The position numbers were made by a program, and so were the translations under genes. The notes beneath the pieces were generated by a model that ran no database searches, was not told the origin of the DNA, and worked only from the letters and a program-made list of their open reading frames with translations. Below, piece by piece: positions 15,866-23,809 of a stretch of DNA of 39,243 bases; within the stretch, counting starts at the first letter, position 1; each line of letters starts with the position of its first letter. Source of the DNA: Nitrospira sp. CG24E (GTDB lineage Bacteria > Nitrospirota > Nitrospiria > Nitrospirales > Nitrospiraceae); contig NEWP02000014.1 of NCBI GenBank assembly GCA_002869895.2, positions 187,020-226,262 of the forward strand. Reading direction: 5' to 3'.

Positions 15866-16096
15866 TTATTCGTCGTCCTCGTCTTCAGCGTCCAACACCT
15901 CCTGCCGTTTCTGCTCTTCCATAGCATTATGCAGCAGCATCCGGACAAACATCGAATAGAGCGAGCCTTTTTCCAGCGTCCCGCCTGGAGGAATGGCAAT
16001 CTTGCCTTCCTTGATCATCCGATCCATCCAGACCTTTTGATCGGGCGCAATCAAGATCGGAATCTCGATCAGCCCCACACGTCCCATCATGTCCAT
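15866..16096 (-). CDS. Small conserved acidic protein of unknown function
   Basis: A 76-residue protein, MDMMGRVGLIEIPILIAPDQKVWMDRMIKEGKI... with an acidic tail DAEDEDDE. The GGAGG ribosome-binding site 8 bases before the ATG at 16096 fixes the start; the frame upstream is just a short-repeat region. The central GTLEKGSLYSMFVRMLLHNAM helix suggests a small globular fold. No family recognised. Confidence 0.7.
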   Translation of the reverse strand: MDMMGRVGLIEIPILIAPDQKVWMDRMIKEGKIAIPPGGTLEKGSLYSMFVRMLLHNAMEEQKRQEVLDAEDEDDE

Positions 16097-16108
16097 CTTG
16101 CGACCTCC

Positions 16109-16255
16109 GTGAATCGTATTTCGTGAAGCGTATCTCGTTCTTCGCGCGGGACTCGCGAGAAAAGCGGGACTGCTCGGAAGTGTCATCTTCACGAGTCGCG
16201 CCTGTCGCGCACGGCTAGCCCGTCTCGCTCACAATTCACGTGCGACGAGATACGC
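16109..16255. repeat. 14-nt tandem plus 11-nt inverted repeat in an intergenic region
   Basis: Two 14-nt units starting GTGAAKCGTAT lie at 16109-16136. The second contains GCGTATCTCGT (16128-16138), and its exact complement ACGAGATACGC is at 16245-16255, so the stretch could form a long loop hairpin. It separates two divergent genes; function unknown. A related GTATCT-tatg-AGATAC hairpin lies at 15694-15709 just after hemL. Confidence 0.6.
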
Positions 16256-16330
16256 CGCTATAACAGCATGCGGCTTCTGGTACTGTCAATCAGCCCGCCC
16301 AGGCACGGACCGTGCTTTCTCGCGACGATT

Positions 16331-16705
16331 ATGGCACAGGTTCGAACCACGTTTGTCGCACTCATCGCTATCGGATTTTTCCTGCTCTTTTCTCATCAGG
16401 TTCCGGCACAACCATCCACAGCTCCACCCTCCTCATTGGAGACAAGAGCCCTGACTCCCGAGTCAACTGAGTCAGAACTTCGCGGTTCTTGCGATCTCTG
16501 CCGGAAATTGGAGAAACGGGCAGGGAGCGATCTTCGTCCCCAGCGACGTCATCGTGAGAAAGGATTACGTCCGCACAAGAATCCGAAGGGAACCCATCGC
16601 TCTCTGGACCAACTTCTCAAGTCGACATTGCCTCGACGTCCACTCGTACCTCAGGAAGTCAGGGAGCAACAGGGCTCACAACAAGAGGATCAACTGAGTA
16701 ACTAA
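16331..16705 (+). CDS. Putative exported small basic protein
   Basis: A 124-residue ORF whose first 30 residues look like a signal peptide (VRTTFVALIAIGFFLLFSHQVPAQ). The mature part is short, with a CDLC pair and a very basic stretch (RPQRRHREKGLRPHKNPKG). The reading frame begins upstream at 16268, but the ATG at 16331 suits the signal peptide. No family is recognised and coding potential is only moderate. Confidence 0.4.
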   Translation: MAQVRTTFVALIAIGFFLLFSHQVPAQPSTAPPSSLETRALTPESTESELRGSCDLCRKLEKRAGSDLRPQRRHREKGLRPHKNPKGTHRSLDQLLKSTLPRRPLVPQEVREQQGSQQEDQLSN

Positions 16706-16769
16706 GCTGGTTGTTCGACTTGTGGCGGGGACAGGAACGCGACAGGTGTGATATTGTCGAGGTTGCTGG

Positions 16770-17060
16770 ATGAACCTGAGGTTCGAATGGGACTGACGCA
16801 AGGCCCTGACGAACCAAGTGAAGCACGGAGTATCGTTCGAAGAGGCCATGACGGTCTTCAACGATCCGTTCGCCCGCCTCTTTGACGACTCGGGTCACTC
16901 CGTTGCCGAGTCTCGCGAGATTATCATTGGACTCTCACAGAAGGAGCGGTTCTTCTTACTCGTCTACTTTACGGAACGGGAGGGCAGTGTCCGCATCTTT
17001 AGTGCCCGCAAGGCAAGCAAACTGAAGCGTCAAGACTATGAAGAAACCCACCGGGCATAA
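16770..17060 (+). pseudogene. brnT: BrnT-like toxin interrupted by TGA at codon 9
   Basis: Translation from the ATG at 16770 gives MNLRFEWD, then TGA (16794-16796), then RKALTNQVKHGVSFEEAMTVFNDP in the same frame. The complete read-through matches the BrnT ribonuclease family, whose members begin FEWDxxKAxxNxxKHGVSFEEA, and ends with the usual RxxSARKASKxERxxYE-like segment (RIFSARKASKLKRQDYEETH). A single base change such as CGA to TGA accounts for the stop. A GTG at 16818 could restart translation, but the product would lack the first strand. The antitoxin gene follows with a 23-base overlap. The gene is therefore probably inactive, unless the TGA is a base-call error. Confidence 0.8.
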
Positions 17061-17250
17061 ACGTCGGGAAAAGACGACAGGCGAAATGTGGGCCGAATAC
17101 CGCTTCGACTATACGAAGGCTAAACCCAATCGGTTTGCTGGTCGCACCAAGAACGGCCGCAAGGCGGATGCGAAGTACAGCAGCGGTCGCAAACGACGCC
17201 AGGATAGCAGATCCATCATCAACGCCGAACCCCAAAGAGGCAAGGGCTAA
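17038..17250 (+). CDS. BrnA-like antitoxin, possibly shortened
   Basis: A 70-residue protein overlapping the end of the BrnT-like gene in another frame, the usual order of BrnT/BrnA modules. The GEMWAEYRFDYTKAKPNRFAGR segment matches the toxin-binding N-terminal part of BrnA/COG3514-type antitoxins. After residue 40 the sequence becomes basic and repetitive (RKADAKYSSGRKRRQDSR) and does not resemble the ribbon-helix-helix DNA-binding end of the family, so the C-terminal half may be altered by an old frameshift. Confidence 0.6.
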   Translation: MKKPTGHKRREKTTGEMWAEYRFDYTKAKPNRFAGRTKNGRKADAKYSSGRKRRQDSRSIINAEPQRGKG

Positions 17251-17455
17251 GGTCTGCTTCAATATTCTCAGTGGATGGAGGAACCAGCCGCTGCCAGAAA
17301 TTCAGAATGTCCCTGTTTTTGGCCCTCTGGTGCACATTCGGCACATGCAAGTAACCCCGAATATGTTTTCAACCGGACACGGTGTGACTGCGACACAGTA
17401 TTTTGCTTTTGTGGTTGGCGCCAGCTAAAACGGAGTTAGCCCATGGAGGCTCAAT

Positions 17456-17926
17456 ATGGACAACAACGCCGGGCCTGAAGGGTTGATTGCTCAGCTACTG
17501 GAGGCTGGGTTAGCCGGAAAGCCTGGTATAGGCGGAAAGCCATGGCGCCTGGGGCTATGCCAGCATGTACGCATGTGGGTGAGGCATGGATATAGGTGTG
17601 GCTATTGCGATGAGGATCTTTTATCAGATTTGCCCAGGATGATGAGTGCGCAACTCGACCATCTGTTGCCGAAGAAGGAGTATCCAGATCTTCGTGATGC
17701 CGAGGACAACTGGGTTCTTGCGTGCTTTCGCTGCAATCAGCTCAAGCGTACTTTTAACCCGTGGAAGTCGCTCCCGGGCTCGGTTGGCTCGCCAACACGT
17801 GAAAATATCGCAAGTTACCGGCACGCACTCATCGAAGCATCCTGGAAGAACCTTGAACAGCGGAGAGATGAGCAACGCGCGATGCACCTACGCGTCACCA
17901 GCATCTTGGCAATGGGTAATGGTTAG
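17456..17926 (+). CDS. HNH endonuclease family protein
   Basis: A 156-residue protein with a single HNH domain: a CGYC pair near residue 47, then AQLDHLLPKKEY with the HNH aspartate-histidine pair, ...EDNWVLACFRCNQLKRTFNP containing the asparagine and the second cysteine pair. These form the zinc-stabilised beta-beta-alpha metal finger. A GGAGG ribosome-binding site lies 8 bases upstream. HNH proteins of this size occur in phage, restriction and antiphage contexts; no partner gene is visible here. It sits in the accessory region with a damaged toxin gene upstream. Confidence 0.85.
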   Translation: MDNNAGPEGLIAQLLEAGLAGKPGIGGKPWRLGLCQHVRMWVRHGYRCGYCDEDLLSDLPRMMSAQLDHLLPKKEYPDLRDAEDNWVLACFRCNQLKRTFNPWKSLPGSVGSPTRENIASYRHALIEASWKNLEQRRDEQRAMHLRVTSILAMGNG

Positions 17927-17995
17927 CAACGGCATATTGCTCACGCCGTTTTGCGCCGCAGCTGATGTCGTGCGTTATCCCTCAGTCTCAATCTC

Positions 17996-18232
17996 TTGAA
18001 TGCCCTTGAACTCAAAGTCCCGCCGCTAGTTCTGGTACTCTTGCATACTTGGGCTATGTGGTTTGCTGCATCGCAGCTTCCATCGTTCGCTTTCCCATTG
18101 CCTTTGCCTCATGGTTTCGCTGCCACTGTCTGCGGTGTTGGCATCCTCTTCCTTTTGGCCGAGACCTATTTGTTTCAGAAGCAAGACCATCAGCAAACCG
18201 TGAAGCCCTATCTCACAGGTGGACAGAGCTGA
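17996..18232 (+). pseudogene. N-terminal fragment of an isoprenylcysteine-methyltransferase-like membrane protein
   Basis: The 78 residues begin LNALELKVPPLVLVLLHTWAMWFAASQLPSF and resemble the first two membrane helices of the ICMT/phospholipid-methyltransferase-like family (about 150-160 residues in full). The catalytic part with its conserved YRxxRNPMYLG-like segment is absent: the frame ends at VKPYLTGGQS. It lacks an ATG at the usual start (TTG at 17996). Most likely a truncated remnant of a gene that has lost its C-terminal half. Confidence 0.6.
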
Positions 18233-18562
18233 TAGCGAATAGTGTATAGCCGAGGATCGGGGAAAGTGTTGTCTGTCGGATAGCGAAGCCGATTCTCAGT
18301 CTTGGTAGTCCGATCTCTGACTCCTAGCCATTAGCCATACGCCATGGGCTCTCCTCTTTGCCCGAGCGGCGACCGCCGGGTCACGATTGGCATCCGAAGA
18401 GGGCGGTTTTATTGAGCATCCTGCCTGGTGTACTCTTATTAACCCGGACGCACGGTCAATGAAATCCTGGCGCAGCACGTTGCAGCTTTCGGGTTTGCTT
18501 GGAAAGATTCTTGGGCGTTGGTCTCGCGAGTCTGGGCGTCAGTGGGGAAGGCGGGGTTGGGA
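18233..18562. other. Intergenic stretch with a possible repeat-element remnant
   Basis: No supported gene is seen. At about 18411-18424 the 13-base string TTGAGCATCCTGC matches the outer end of the terminal-inverted-repeat element (as in copy 3), but no matching left end is found within 130 bases, so this may be a worn-down copy. Confidence 0.4.
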
Positions 18563-19333
18563 ATGGGACGGTATTGGAAATGGATTCTACAATCGATCCC
18601 CATTCTGGGGTTTACGTTACTCATGTTGGCTTCGACCGTCACCCCTCGATACGCCCATTCCAATGTGGAAGCCTGGTTCAACTATTTTGGGGTTGAGGAT
18701 GTCCCTCTGTGGATCGCAACGAAGTCCATCGATTCGTGGGTCCTATGGATTTCCTCCCTGGGCATCGGTGTATGGGGCGCTCACTTATATATGCGAGCGA
18801 GTATCTGGAAAGGCAAATTGTCCGTGGTGACCCGCGAAGGAGAACCCTGGGTGGAGAGGAGTCAGGGCATCGATCGGTCGCAGGCCGTGCCCACCAGCGG
18901 ATCTCTGTACACCTATCGCATCGCATTGGTGAACAGCAAGGATTCTACGCTCAGGAATGTCGAGGTGAAGCTGACCTCGTTAGAGAAGAAGCCGCAGGGT
19001 TTCGATGCCACCGGCAGTCATCTTCAGTTGAGACATGACCGGGCCGGAGCCACGAACTGCAATGTTCATGTCACGAAAGACCCGCAGGGGCTGGATGCAG
19101 TTTTTGTCGATGTATTCAGGTTATTTGTCGGTTCTGCAGGCGACGCATCCCTGAGTGTTGCGACATTGCCGGAGGAGAGCACTTGTCATATTCCCGTAGA
19201 CACATATGACGTGAAAATCACGGCGACCAGTGAAAGCGGCGAAATGGCAGTCGCTGACATGACGTTCGTTCCGCATCCTGATCATATCCCTGACTTCAGA
19301 GTGCTCAAGATGCGGTCGTTTCCCGGCCGATAA
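18563..19333 (+). CDS. Membrane-anchored protein of unknown function
   Basis: About 256 residues from the ATG at 18563; the frame is open a little further upstream through a TTG. Two transmembrane segments are seen near residues 6-25 (WILQSIPILGFTLLMLAST) and 55-78 (SWVLWISSLGIGVWGAHLYM). The remainder, from about residue 90, is a soluble beta-rich domain (YRIALVNSKDSTLRNVEVKLTSLEKKP), compatible with an immunoglobulin-like or adhesion-like fold outside the cytoplasm. No family is recognised. Confidence 0.65.
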   Translation: MGRYWKWILQSIPILGFTLLMLASTVTPRYAHSNVEAWFNYFGVEDVPLWIATKSIDSWVLWISSLGIGVWGAHLYMRASIWKGKLSVVTREGEPWVERSQGIDRSQAVPTSGSLYTYRIALVNSKDSTLRNVEVKLTSLEKKPQGFDATGSHLQLRHDRAGATNCNVHVTKDPQGLDAVFVDVFRLFVGSAGDASLSVATLPEESTCHIPVDTYDVKITATSESGEMAVADMTFVPHPDHIPDFRVLKMRSFPGR

Positions 19334-19557
19334 GCCGGCCAGGACACCGGTTTGGACGTTGGGGAAGAAACGGAGCGTCATCAGGCTCCTGTCTGGAGAA
19401 TAGTGAAGGGAAACCCTCGATAATCCGCTTGGATTTCGACTGCCAACCCTGGCAGGATAGTGGAAGACATTTGGCCGGTATCTCAAGGCAGGTGTCTTGT
19501 TATCCGGATTCAGATCATACATAGTTAGACGTTCCAAAACGCATCGGGGTAATAGTC

Positions 19558-19758
19558 ATGACGTCGCAAGCCAACCCACCGTTGAAACCAAAGGGCAAGA
19601 TTCCCTGGTTCGTCTACTTTGTCGGGGCCATCATCTATACGATTCTTGCCGGTTGGTTGTTCACGCAGTCTGATTCGCCTCTCCTGGCATGGCTTTGCAT
19701 TATCAGTTCTCCGGTGGGATTCTTCTATGCCTGGAGAGCTTGGAAACAAGATCAATAG
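19558..19758 (+). CDS. Small two-helix membrane protein
   Basis: A 66-residue protein with a polar start (MTSQANPPLKPKGK) and two hydrophobic helices (PWFVYFVGAIIYTILAGWLF and LLAWLCIISSPVGFFYAWRAW). A GGGGT ribosome-binding site is placed well before the ATG. Function unknown. Confidence 0.6.
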   Translation: MTSQANPPLKPKGKIPWFVYFVGAIIYTILAGWLFTQSDSPLLAWLCIISSPVGFFYAWRAWKQDQ

Positions 19759-19857
19759 CATAGAGATGACGCCTACCAGTGCGTGCGGAAAACCAGACCA
19801 TTGCGCCGTGATTGCCACCTATGACCTCGGGCTCAGCCCGCTGGATCGGTAGTCGCC

Positions 19858-20352
19858 ATGCCACACGAGGCCACCCTCATTTATAGCGAGTCGCTGTTGC
19901 GTCAGGCGGTGTTCGCGTTTTGGCGCCGTTCTGTGGGGCTTGGCTTCATCCTGATGCTTGTTGTTCTCGCAGCGATTCTCGTCGGGATTATTGCACTCGG
20001 TGCATCCTTGTGGCTCATTGTGACCCTGGCGGTGATTCTGGCTATCGCAGCGGGGATCGCTGTGGCGCTGTACGTCGGGTACTATCGCAACTCGCTGCGT
20101 AAGTTCCGCACGATGGAGAAGCCTCAAGCCACGTTCTGCGCCGATGAGTCCTCCTTCACCATGAGCTCGGACGCAGGTACGACCACGCTGCAGTGGTCCG
20201 CCGTCAAAGAGCTGTGGCAGTTCCCGAGTGTATGGCTGTTGTTGTATTCCAAAACACAGTACAGCACGTTACCCCTCGCATGCTTGCCGCCTGAAACGCA
20301 GGCCTTCGTACAGGAGCGCGTCCGGGAGGCCGGAGGCAAGGTTGCCGGCTGA
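19858..20352 (+). CDS. YcxB-like membrane protein
   Basis: A 164-residue protein with two transmembrane helices near residues 29-70 (ILMLVVLAAILVGIIAL and LIVTLAVILAIAAGIAVALYV), followed by a soluble domain with WSAVKELWQFPSVWLLLYSKTQYSTLPLACLP. This arrangement matches the YcxB-like family, whose role is unknown. It stands alone on the plus strand between two unrelated small genes. Confidence 0.7.
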   Translation: MPHEATLIYSESLLRQAVFAFWRRSVGLGFILMLVVLAAILVGIIALGASLWLIVTLAVILAIAAGIAVALYVGYYRNSLRKFRTMEKPQATFCADESSFTMSSDAGTTTLQWSAVKELWQFPSVWLLLYSKTQYSTLPLACLPPETQAFVQERVREAGGKVAG

Positions 20353-20421
20353 TCCGTAATTTCGGTGGAGAGATTTGTGCCCGCTCAATTCGAGTTTGGG
20401 GTCCATTCTCGTGGGTGATAC

Positions 20422-20865
20422 ATGCAGAATCTTCCCGAAGAAGTGACCAGAATAAATGCAATCCTTGCCGAGTTCGCTGCGATCCACGACGCGATCTTTA
20501 AGCTCTCCTGGCGCAAGGCGCTCCCAATTCCGGGCCTTTTCAAGCCCACTGATTTTGGAGCGCACTTTAAAGATCTCAGCCGGTTGGCATCAACTCTGGC
20601 GACGTTTTCATCAGTATTGAAGGCCGAACCAGGGTCTGTGGAGGGTTCCCACCAATACGCGGGCTCGTTGCTTGAAGCGGTCCAAGCTCTCCGGGAAATC
20701 TGCAGGCGGTTCTACGAGAAGAGCCAAGGCAATCTCGGCAAGTATCCGATGGCCGAGTACAACGCCGACCTCAAGACCTATGAAGGCCTTGTGAATAGGT
20801 GCCAAGAACTCGGTATCGCGCTCAACCGGAAGATGCGCGATGATAGTGGCACGCCAGAGAGTTGA
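20422..20865 (+). CDS. Helical protein of unknown function
   Basis: A 147-residue, almost fully alpha-helical soluble protein (AILAEFAAIHDAIFKLSWRKALP, LLEAVQALREICRRFYEKSQGN). No membrane segment, signal peptide or recognised domain. It could be a helical-bundle protein. It ends 120 bases before the convergent gene at 20985. Confidence 0.6.
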   Translation: MQNLPEEVTRINAILAEFAAIHDAIFKLSWRKALPIPGLFKPTDFGAHFKDLSRLASTLATFSSVLKAEPGSVEGSHQYAGSLLEAVQALREICRRFYEKSQGNLGKYPMAEYNADLKTYEGLVNRCQELGIALNRKMRDDSGTPES

Positions 20866-20984
20866 GCGGGATCGCGCAACCTAGAGGTCGACCCGGTAGA
20901 GTAGTTGAGCGAGACTAGTGGGATGAGTTGGTCTGGTATATCTGGACGACTAAATAGACAAGAGAATCAATCGGTTCGCTCACG

Positions 20985-21221
20985 TTACGCGCTACGGTCT
21001 CTGGCGGGTTTGTCAGAATCCTTTTCGGGCTCGTTATCCTCAGATGAGAGGGCCGCGAGGCGCTGAGAGTCTAGTTTCCTCCGTTCCTTCCCGGTTTTTG
21101 CCATCGGGTTTTCCAGGAAGAATTTCCAGGCAAAGTAGACGATTGCGACCCATATGCCGATGATGATGGTCCAGCTGATTATCTGTATCAAGCCGAACTC
21201 TGGCCCAGTCCATGTGGTCAT
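20985..21221 (-). CDS. Small single-pass membrane protein
   Basis: A 78-residue protein with one transmembrane segment (LIQIISWTIIIGIWVAIVYFAW) followed by a charged cytosolic tail (KERRKLDSQRLAALSSEDNEPEKDSDKP). An AAGGAG ribosome-binding site lies inside the end of ybgC, and its ATG directly follows the ybgC TAA, so the two genes are probably cotranscribed. Function unknown. Confidence 0.65.
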   Translation of the reverse strand: MTTWTGPEFGLIQIISWTIIIGIWVAIVYFAWKFFLENPMAKTGKERRKLDSQRLAALSSEDNEPEKDSDKPARDRSA

Positions 21222-21623
21222 TTAGCGACTCCTTGCAGGGGAAAATTTTAGCATGGTCACAATCGCCTTGTCGAGGCGCTTGACCTTGCCGTTCCCGTCG
21301 ACTGTTGCCAGTCTTGCCGATCCTTCGACGACCACACGGCCACGGGTTTTTTCTTTCACCACATGGGTAAACGTTAAGGAGGCGGATCGCAAATCCTTGA
21401 CGGAGGTCTCGACCAACAAGGTCTCGCCATACCGAGCGGGCGAGCTATAATCCACTTCTGCATGCACCACAACGAATACCGTACCTTCTTTCATGAGCCC
21501 GGCCACCGACAGCCCTCGCTCTTCCAGATACTGGGTCCGTGCCCGTTCGAAATACTTGAGGTAGTTCGCGTAGTACACCATCCCGCCGCAATCCGTGTCT
21601 TCGTAGTAGATCTGAATTTCCAT
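21222..21623 (-). CDS. ybgC: YbgC-like acyl-CoA thioesterase (hotdog fold)
   Basis: A 133-residue hotdog-fold thioesterase of the YbgC/4-hydroxybenzoyl-CoA thioesterase family. The catalytic-aspartate segment YYEDTDCGGMVYYANYLKYFERART at residues 6-30 is nearly identical to the family consensus, and the second half carries SLTFTHVV and ARLATVD strands. In proteobacteria YbgC acts with the Tol-Pal system; no tol gene is seen here. A 12-bp inverted repeat lies just upstream of the start. Confidence 0.92.
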   Translation of the reverse strand: MEIQIYYEDTDCGGMVYYANYLKYFERARTQYLEERGLSVAGLMKEGTVFVVVHAEVDYSSPARYGETLLVETSVKDLRSASLTFTHVVKEKTRGRVVVEGSARLATVDGNGKVKRLDKAIVTMLKFSPARSR

Positions 21624-21634
21624 GGTATCTCGTC

Positions 21635-21687
21635 AGAGCCGTTTGATGAGGTTTCTGAGCAGCTTCGGCTTCTGGTCAAACGGCTCT
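21635..21687. repeat. 12-bp perfect inverted repeat upstream of ybgC
   Basis: AGAGCCGTTTGA at 21635-21646 and its exact complement TCAAACGGCTCT at 21676-21687, with a 29-base loop. It begins 12 bases before the ybgC start. It could be an mRNA hairpin in the leader, or part of a terminator of the upstream CARF gene (which ends at 21850). No T-run follows on either strand. Confidence 0.6.
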
Positions 21688-21849
21688 AAAATGTTGTCCC
21701 GTACATTTTCCGCATGAACCCCTGATATACGTTGAGCACTATTTCTCTCTCCAGTTTCCAACTCTGGATATCGAGAAAGTTTCGCACTTTATCTATTTCG
21801 TCTCGGTGATGTTTTTTGAAACGACATACGTTTCATGAACGACGCTTCA

Positions 21850-23106
21850 CTAGACGTTCAGTATCGGAAACTTCGGCAACGATGTTTCGCTGACGCCGGA
21901 CAATTTGACGACCACTTCGTAGAGCTGCTGCACCCGCTCGGCTTTGACCGGTTCGAACCCGTGGCCAAGAACTGCATGGTTGGCTGCGTCGAGCAGCGGT
22001 TTCATCGTCGGCCATTCGCGTAAGAAGACTTGGCCCATCTGGTCACCCAATCCGGCCAGAGTGCGAAACTGCGCCTGAAAGGACAGCTTGTACTTGCCGT
22101 CCAGATCTTCCAACCAACAGGATCGGCAGGTTTCCCGTAGCGCCTGCGGCAACTGTTCCGGCAGTACATCCCAGGTCTTGATCTGGTGCTGCTTGAACAA
22201 TTGTCGTTGGGCGAAGGCTTCGAGCGCGCGAACGAGCGAGACCATCGCGGCTTCCGAATCCTGCGAGCCATGCAGTCGTCGACCGGCATGGGCCAGCAGG
22301 TCGGGAGCCTGCATCTCTTTTACTGGGGCAGGATCGAGGACAAGTTTTTCCAAGAACCCCGCGTTGGCTTTAATCGACGGCAGCAGCGAGGTGAGTCCTG
22401 GCGGTCCGCCCCACAGGGAGGCCATCTCGAAGGCCTTCACGGCACCTTTCAGTTTCTCCCAGGCTTGACGATAATGAAATCGTTCCCAGAGGTCGTAGCC
22501 ATCGGCCAGATCAGCGAAAGCCCGATAGAGCGGTTTCTGCCCTCCGCTCACCCTTGCTTCGACATCGCGAAACAGCTTAGCCGCTGCGGCAAACAATCTC
22601 CGGTTGAACAGTTCACAGCCCTCGCGGCGTGAGACGGATGCCGCCTCATCCCAAGGATTCCCCTGCGTCCAGATGAACGGCTGCCCGGCAAGATCGATCC
22701 TGTCGTCCTCCTGTCCTTCGTGCGCCGGGACGAGCGACACGATTCGCGAACTGAGAGATCGTGTCGTCAACGTCAGCGCGCCTGCCATGGCCGGCGTCGC
22801 TCCAGTCACATCGACGATGAGCTCGCCTGGCTGCACCTCCCATGTATGCAACATGGCCGGAAGTGTTTTGGCAAGCATCTGGTAGCAACTAACAAAATCG
22901 CCGATCTCTGCCAGCACCACCCAATCCCACCGTCTGGGCATGTGCTCGATCTTCGGCTGGACTTCGGATTCCACAAGCGATTTCGCCCCTTCCGGCAACA
23001 CGAAGCAGAGCGAATCCGGCTGCAAACGATTAATCGAGTAGACTGCCGCCGAGGTATGGTCGGTGAGGGCGATCACTAGGGCTTTGACTGGTTGGTCCTG
23101 CGCCAT
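21850..23106 (-). CDS. CARF-type Cas02710-family protein, stand-alone
   Basis: A 418-residue protein. Residues 8-130 form a Rossmann-like CARF domain: KALVIALTDHTSAAVYSINRLQPD, a middle IGDFVSCYQML segment and the ligand loop VDVTGATPAMAGALTLTTRSL, where many CARF proteins bind cyclic oligoadenylate. The rest is helical; the segment HAGRRLHGSQDSEAAMVSLVRALEAFAQRQLF resembles the HEPN-containing part of the CRISPR-associated Cas02710 (TIGR02710) family. The normal HEPN motif RNxxxxxH seems changed: the equivalent reads AANHAVLGHG, with alanine where arginine is expected. The start at 23106 is chosen by likeness; there is no clear ribosome-binding site. No cas gene or CRISPR array is in the window. 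Confidence 0.75.
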   Translation of the reverse strand: MAQDQPVKALVIALTDHTSAAVYSINRLQPDSLCFVLPEGAKSLVESEVQPKIEHMPRRWDWVVLAEIGDFVSCYQMLAKTLPAMLHTWEVQPGELIVDVTGATPAMAGALTLTTRSLSSRIVSLVPAHEGQEDDRIDLAGQPFIWTQGNPWDEAASVSRREGCELFNRRLFAAAAKLFRDVEARVSGGQKPLYRAFADLADGYDLWERFHYRQAWEKLKGAVKAFEMASLWGGPPGLTSLLPSIKANAGFLEKLVLDPAPVKEMQAPDLLAHAGRRLHGSQDSEAAMVSLVRALEAFAQRQLFKQHQIKTWDVLPEQLPQALRETCRSCWLEDLDGKYKLSFQAQFRTLAGLGDQMGQVFLREWPTMKPLLDAANHAVLGHGFEPVKAERVQQLYEVVVKLSGVSETSLPKFPILNV

Positions 23107-23331
23107 AATGCGCGGACTATAACATAGGATGGCGTAAAAACTTTCGGGCTTTGCTCGCAGCAGTCGTGAAACGTGAAACGAGAGCGAAGGCAAGGAGTTA
23201 CAGCTTCCCGGGTGGTCGATTTATGGTGGAAGAGCCTGTATTCTGCTTGACGGTCTCAGGAAAGGCGCTTAGACTTTTGTTACTATCTTCAATCCCTCGC
23301 AGTTCCTTCGAATACTGAATGAGGTTCCCCG

Positions 23332-23766
23332 ATGATTTGGTGGTATTGGATGCTCCTCGGCATTGTGCTGCTGGGCGTCGAAATGGTCACGCCAGGGGGT
23401 TTCTACATTCTTTTTTTTGGGCTGGCGGCACTGATTATTGGAGGTCTGAGCGGCCTGGGGTTTGCCCAGGCGGAGTGGCTCCAGTGGCTGTTGTTTTCCG
23501 GACTCTCGATTCTCTCACTCCTGGTTTTTCGAGGGCCGTTATTGGTTTGGATTAAAATCAAGGATAAGGAGATGCCGATCGTGGACTCGATGGTGGGTGA
23601 AAGCGCAATTCTGCTCGAAGACCTGGTGCCAGGCGGTACGGGCAAGGCGGAACTGCACGGCACCACATGGACCGTGCATAATGCCGGGCAGGCTCCCATG
23701 AAAAAGAACCAACGGTGCAAGGTTGAACGGGTTGAGGGGCTAGCCCTATGGATTGCAGCAGAATGA
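23332..23766 (+). CDS. NfeD-family membrane protein
   Basis: A 144-residue protein. Residues 1-65 contain two or three transmembrane helices (WWYWMLLGIVLLGVEMVTPGGFYILFFG and WLQWLLFSGLSILSLLVF). Residues 80-144 form the cytosolic OB-fold of the short NfeD type (VGESAILLEDLVPGGTGKAELHGTTWTVH). Family members work with SPFH/stomatin proteins in membrane-quality control, and such a gene follows 43 bases downstream. Confidence 0.9.
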   Translation: MIWWYWMLLGIVLLGVEMVTPGGFYILFFGLAALIIGGLSGLGFAQAEWLQWLLFSGLSILSLLVFRGPLLVWIKIKDKEMPIVDSMVGESAILLEDLVPGGTGKAELHGTTWTVHNAGQAPMKKNQRCKVERVEGLALWIAAE

Positions 23767-23809
23767 GTGAGGACCCTATGGAAAGTGAACGGCTATGGAA
23801 GAGGTAACC

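Noticed and set aside
21850-23106. Possible CRISPR array beside the CARF gene
   Set aside because: No regularly spaced direct repeats with unique spacers were found in the flanking sequence or elsewhere in the window.
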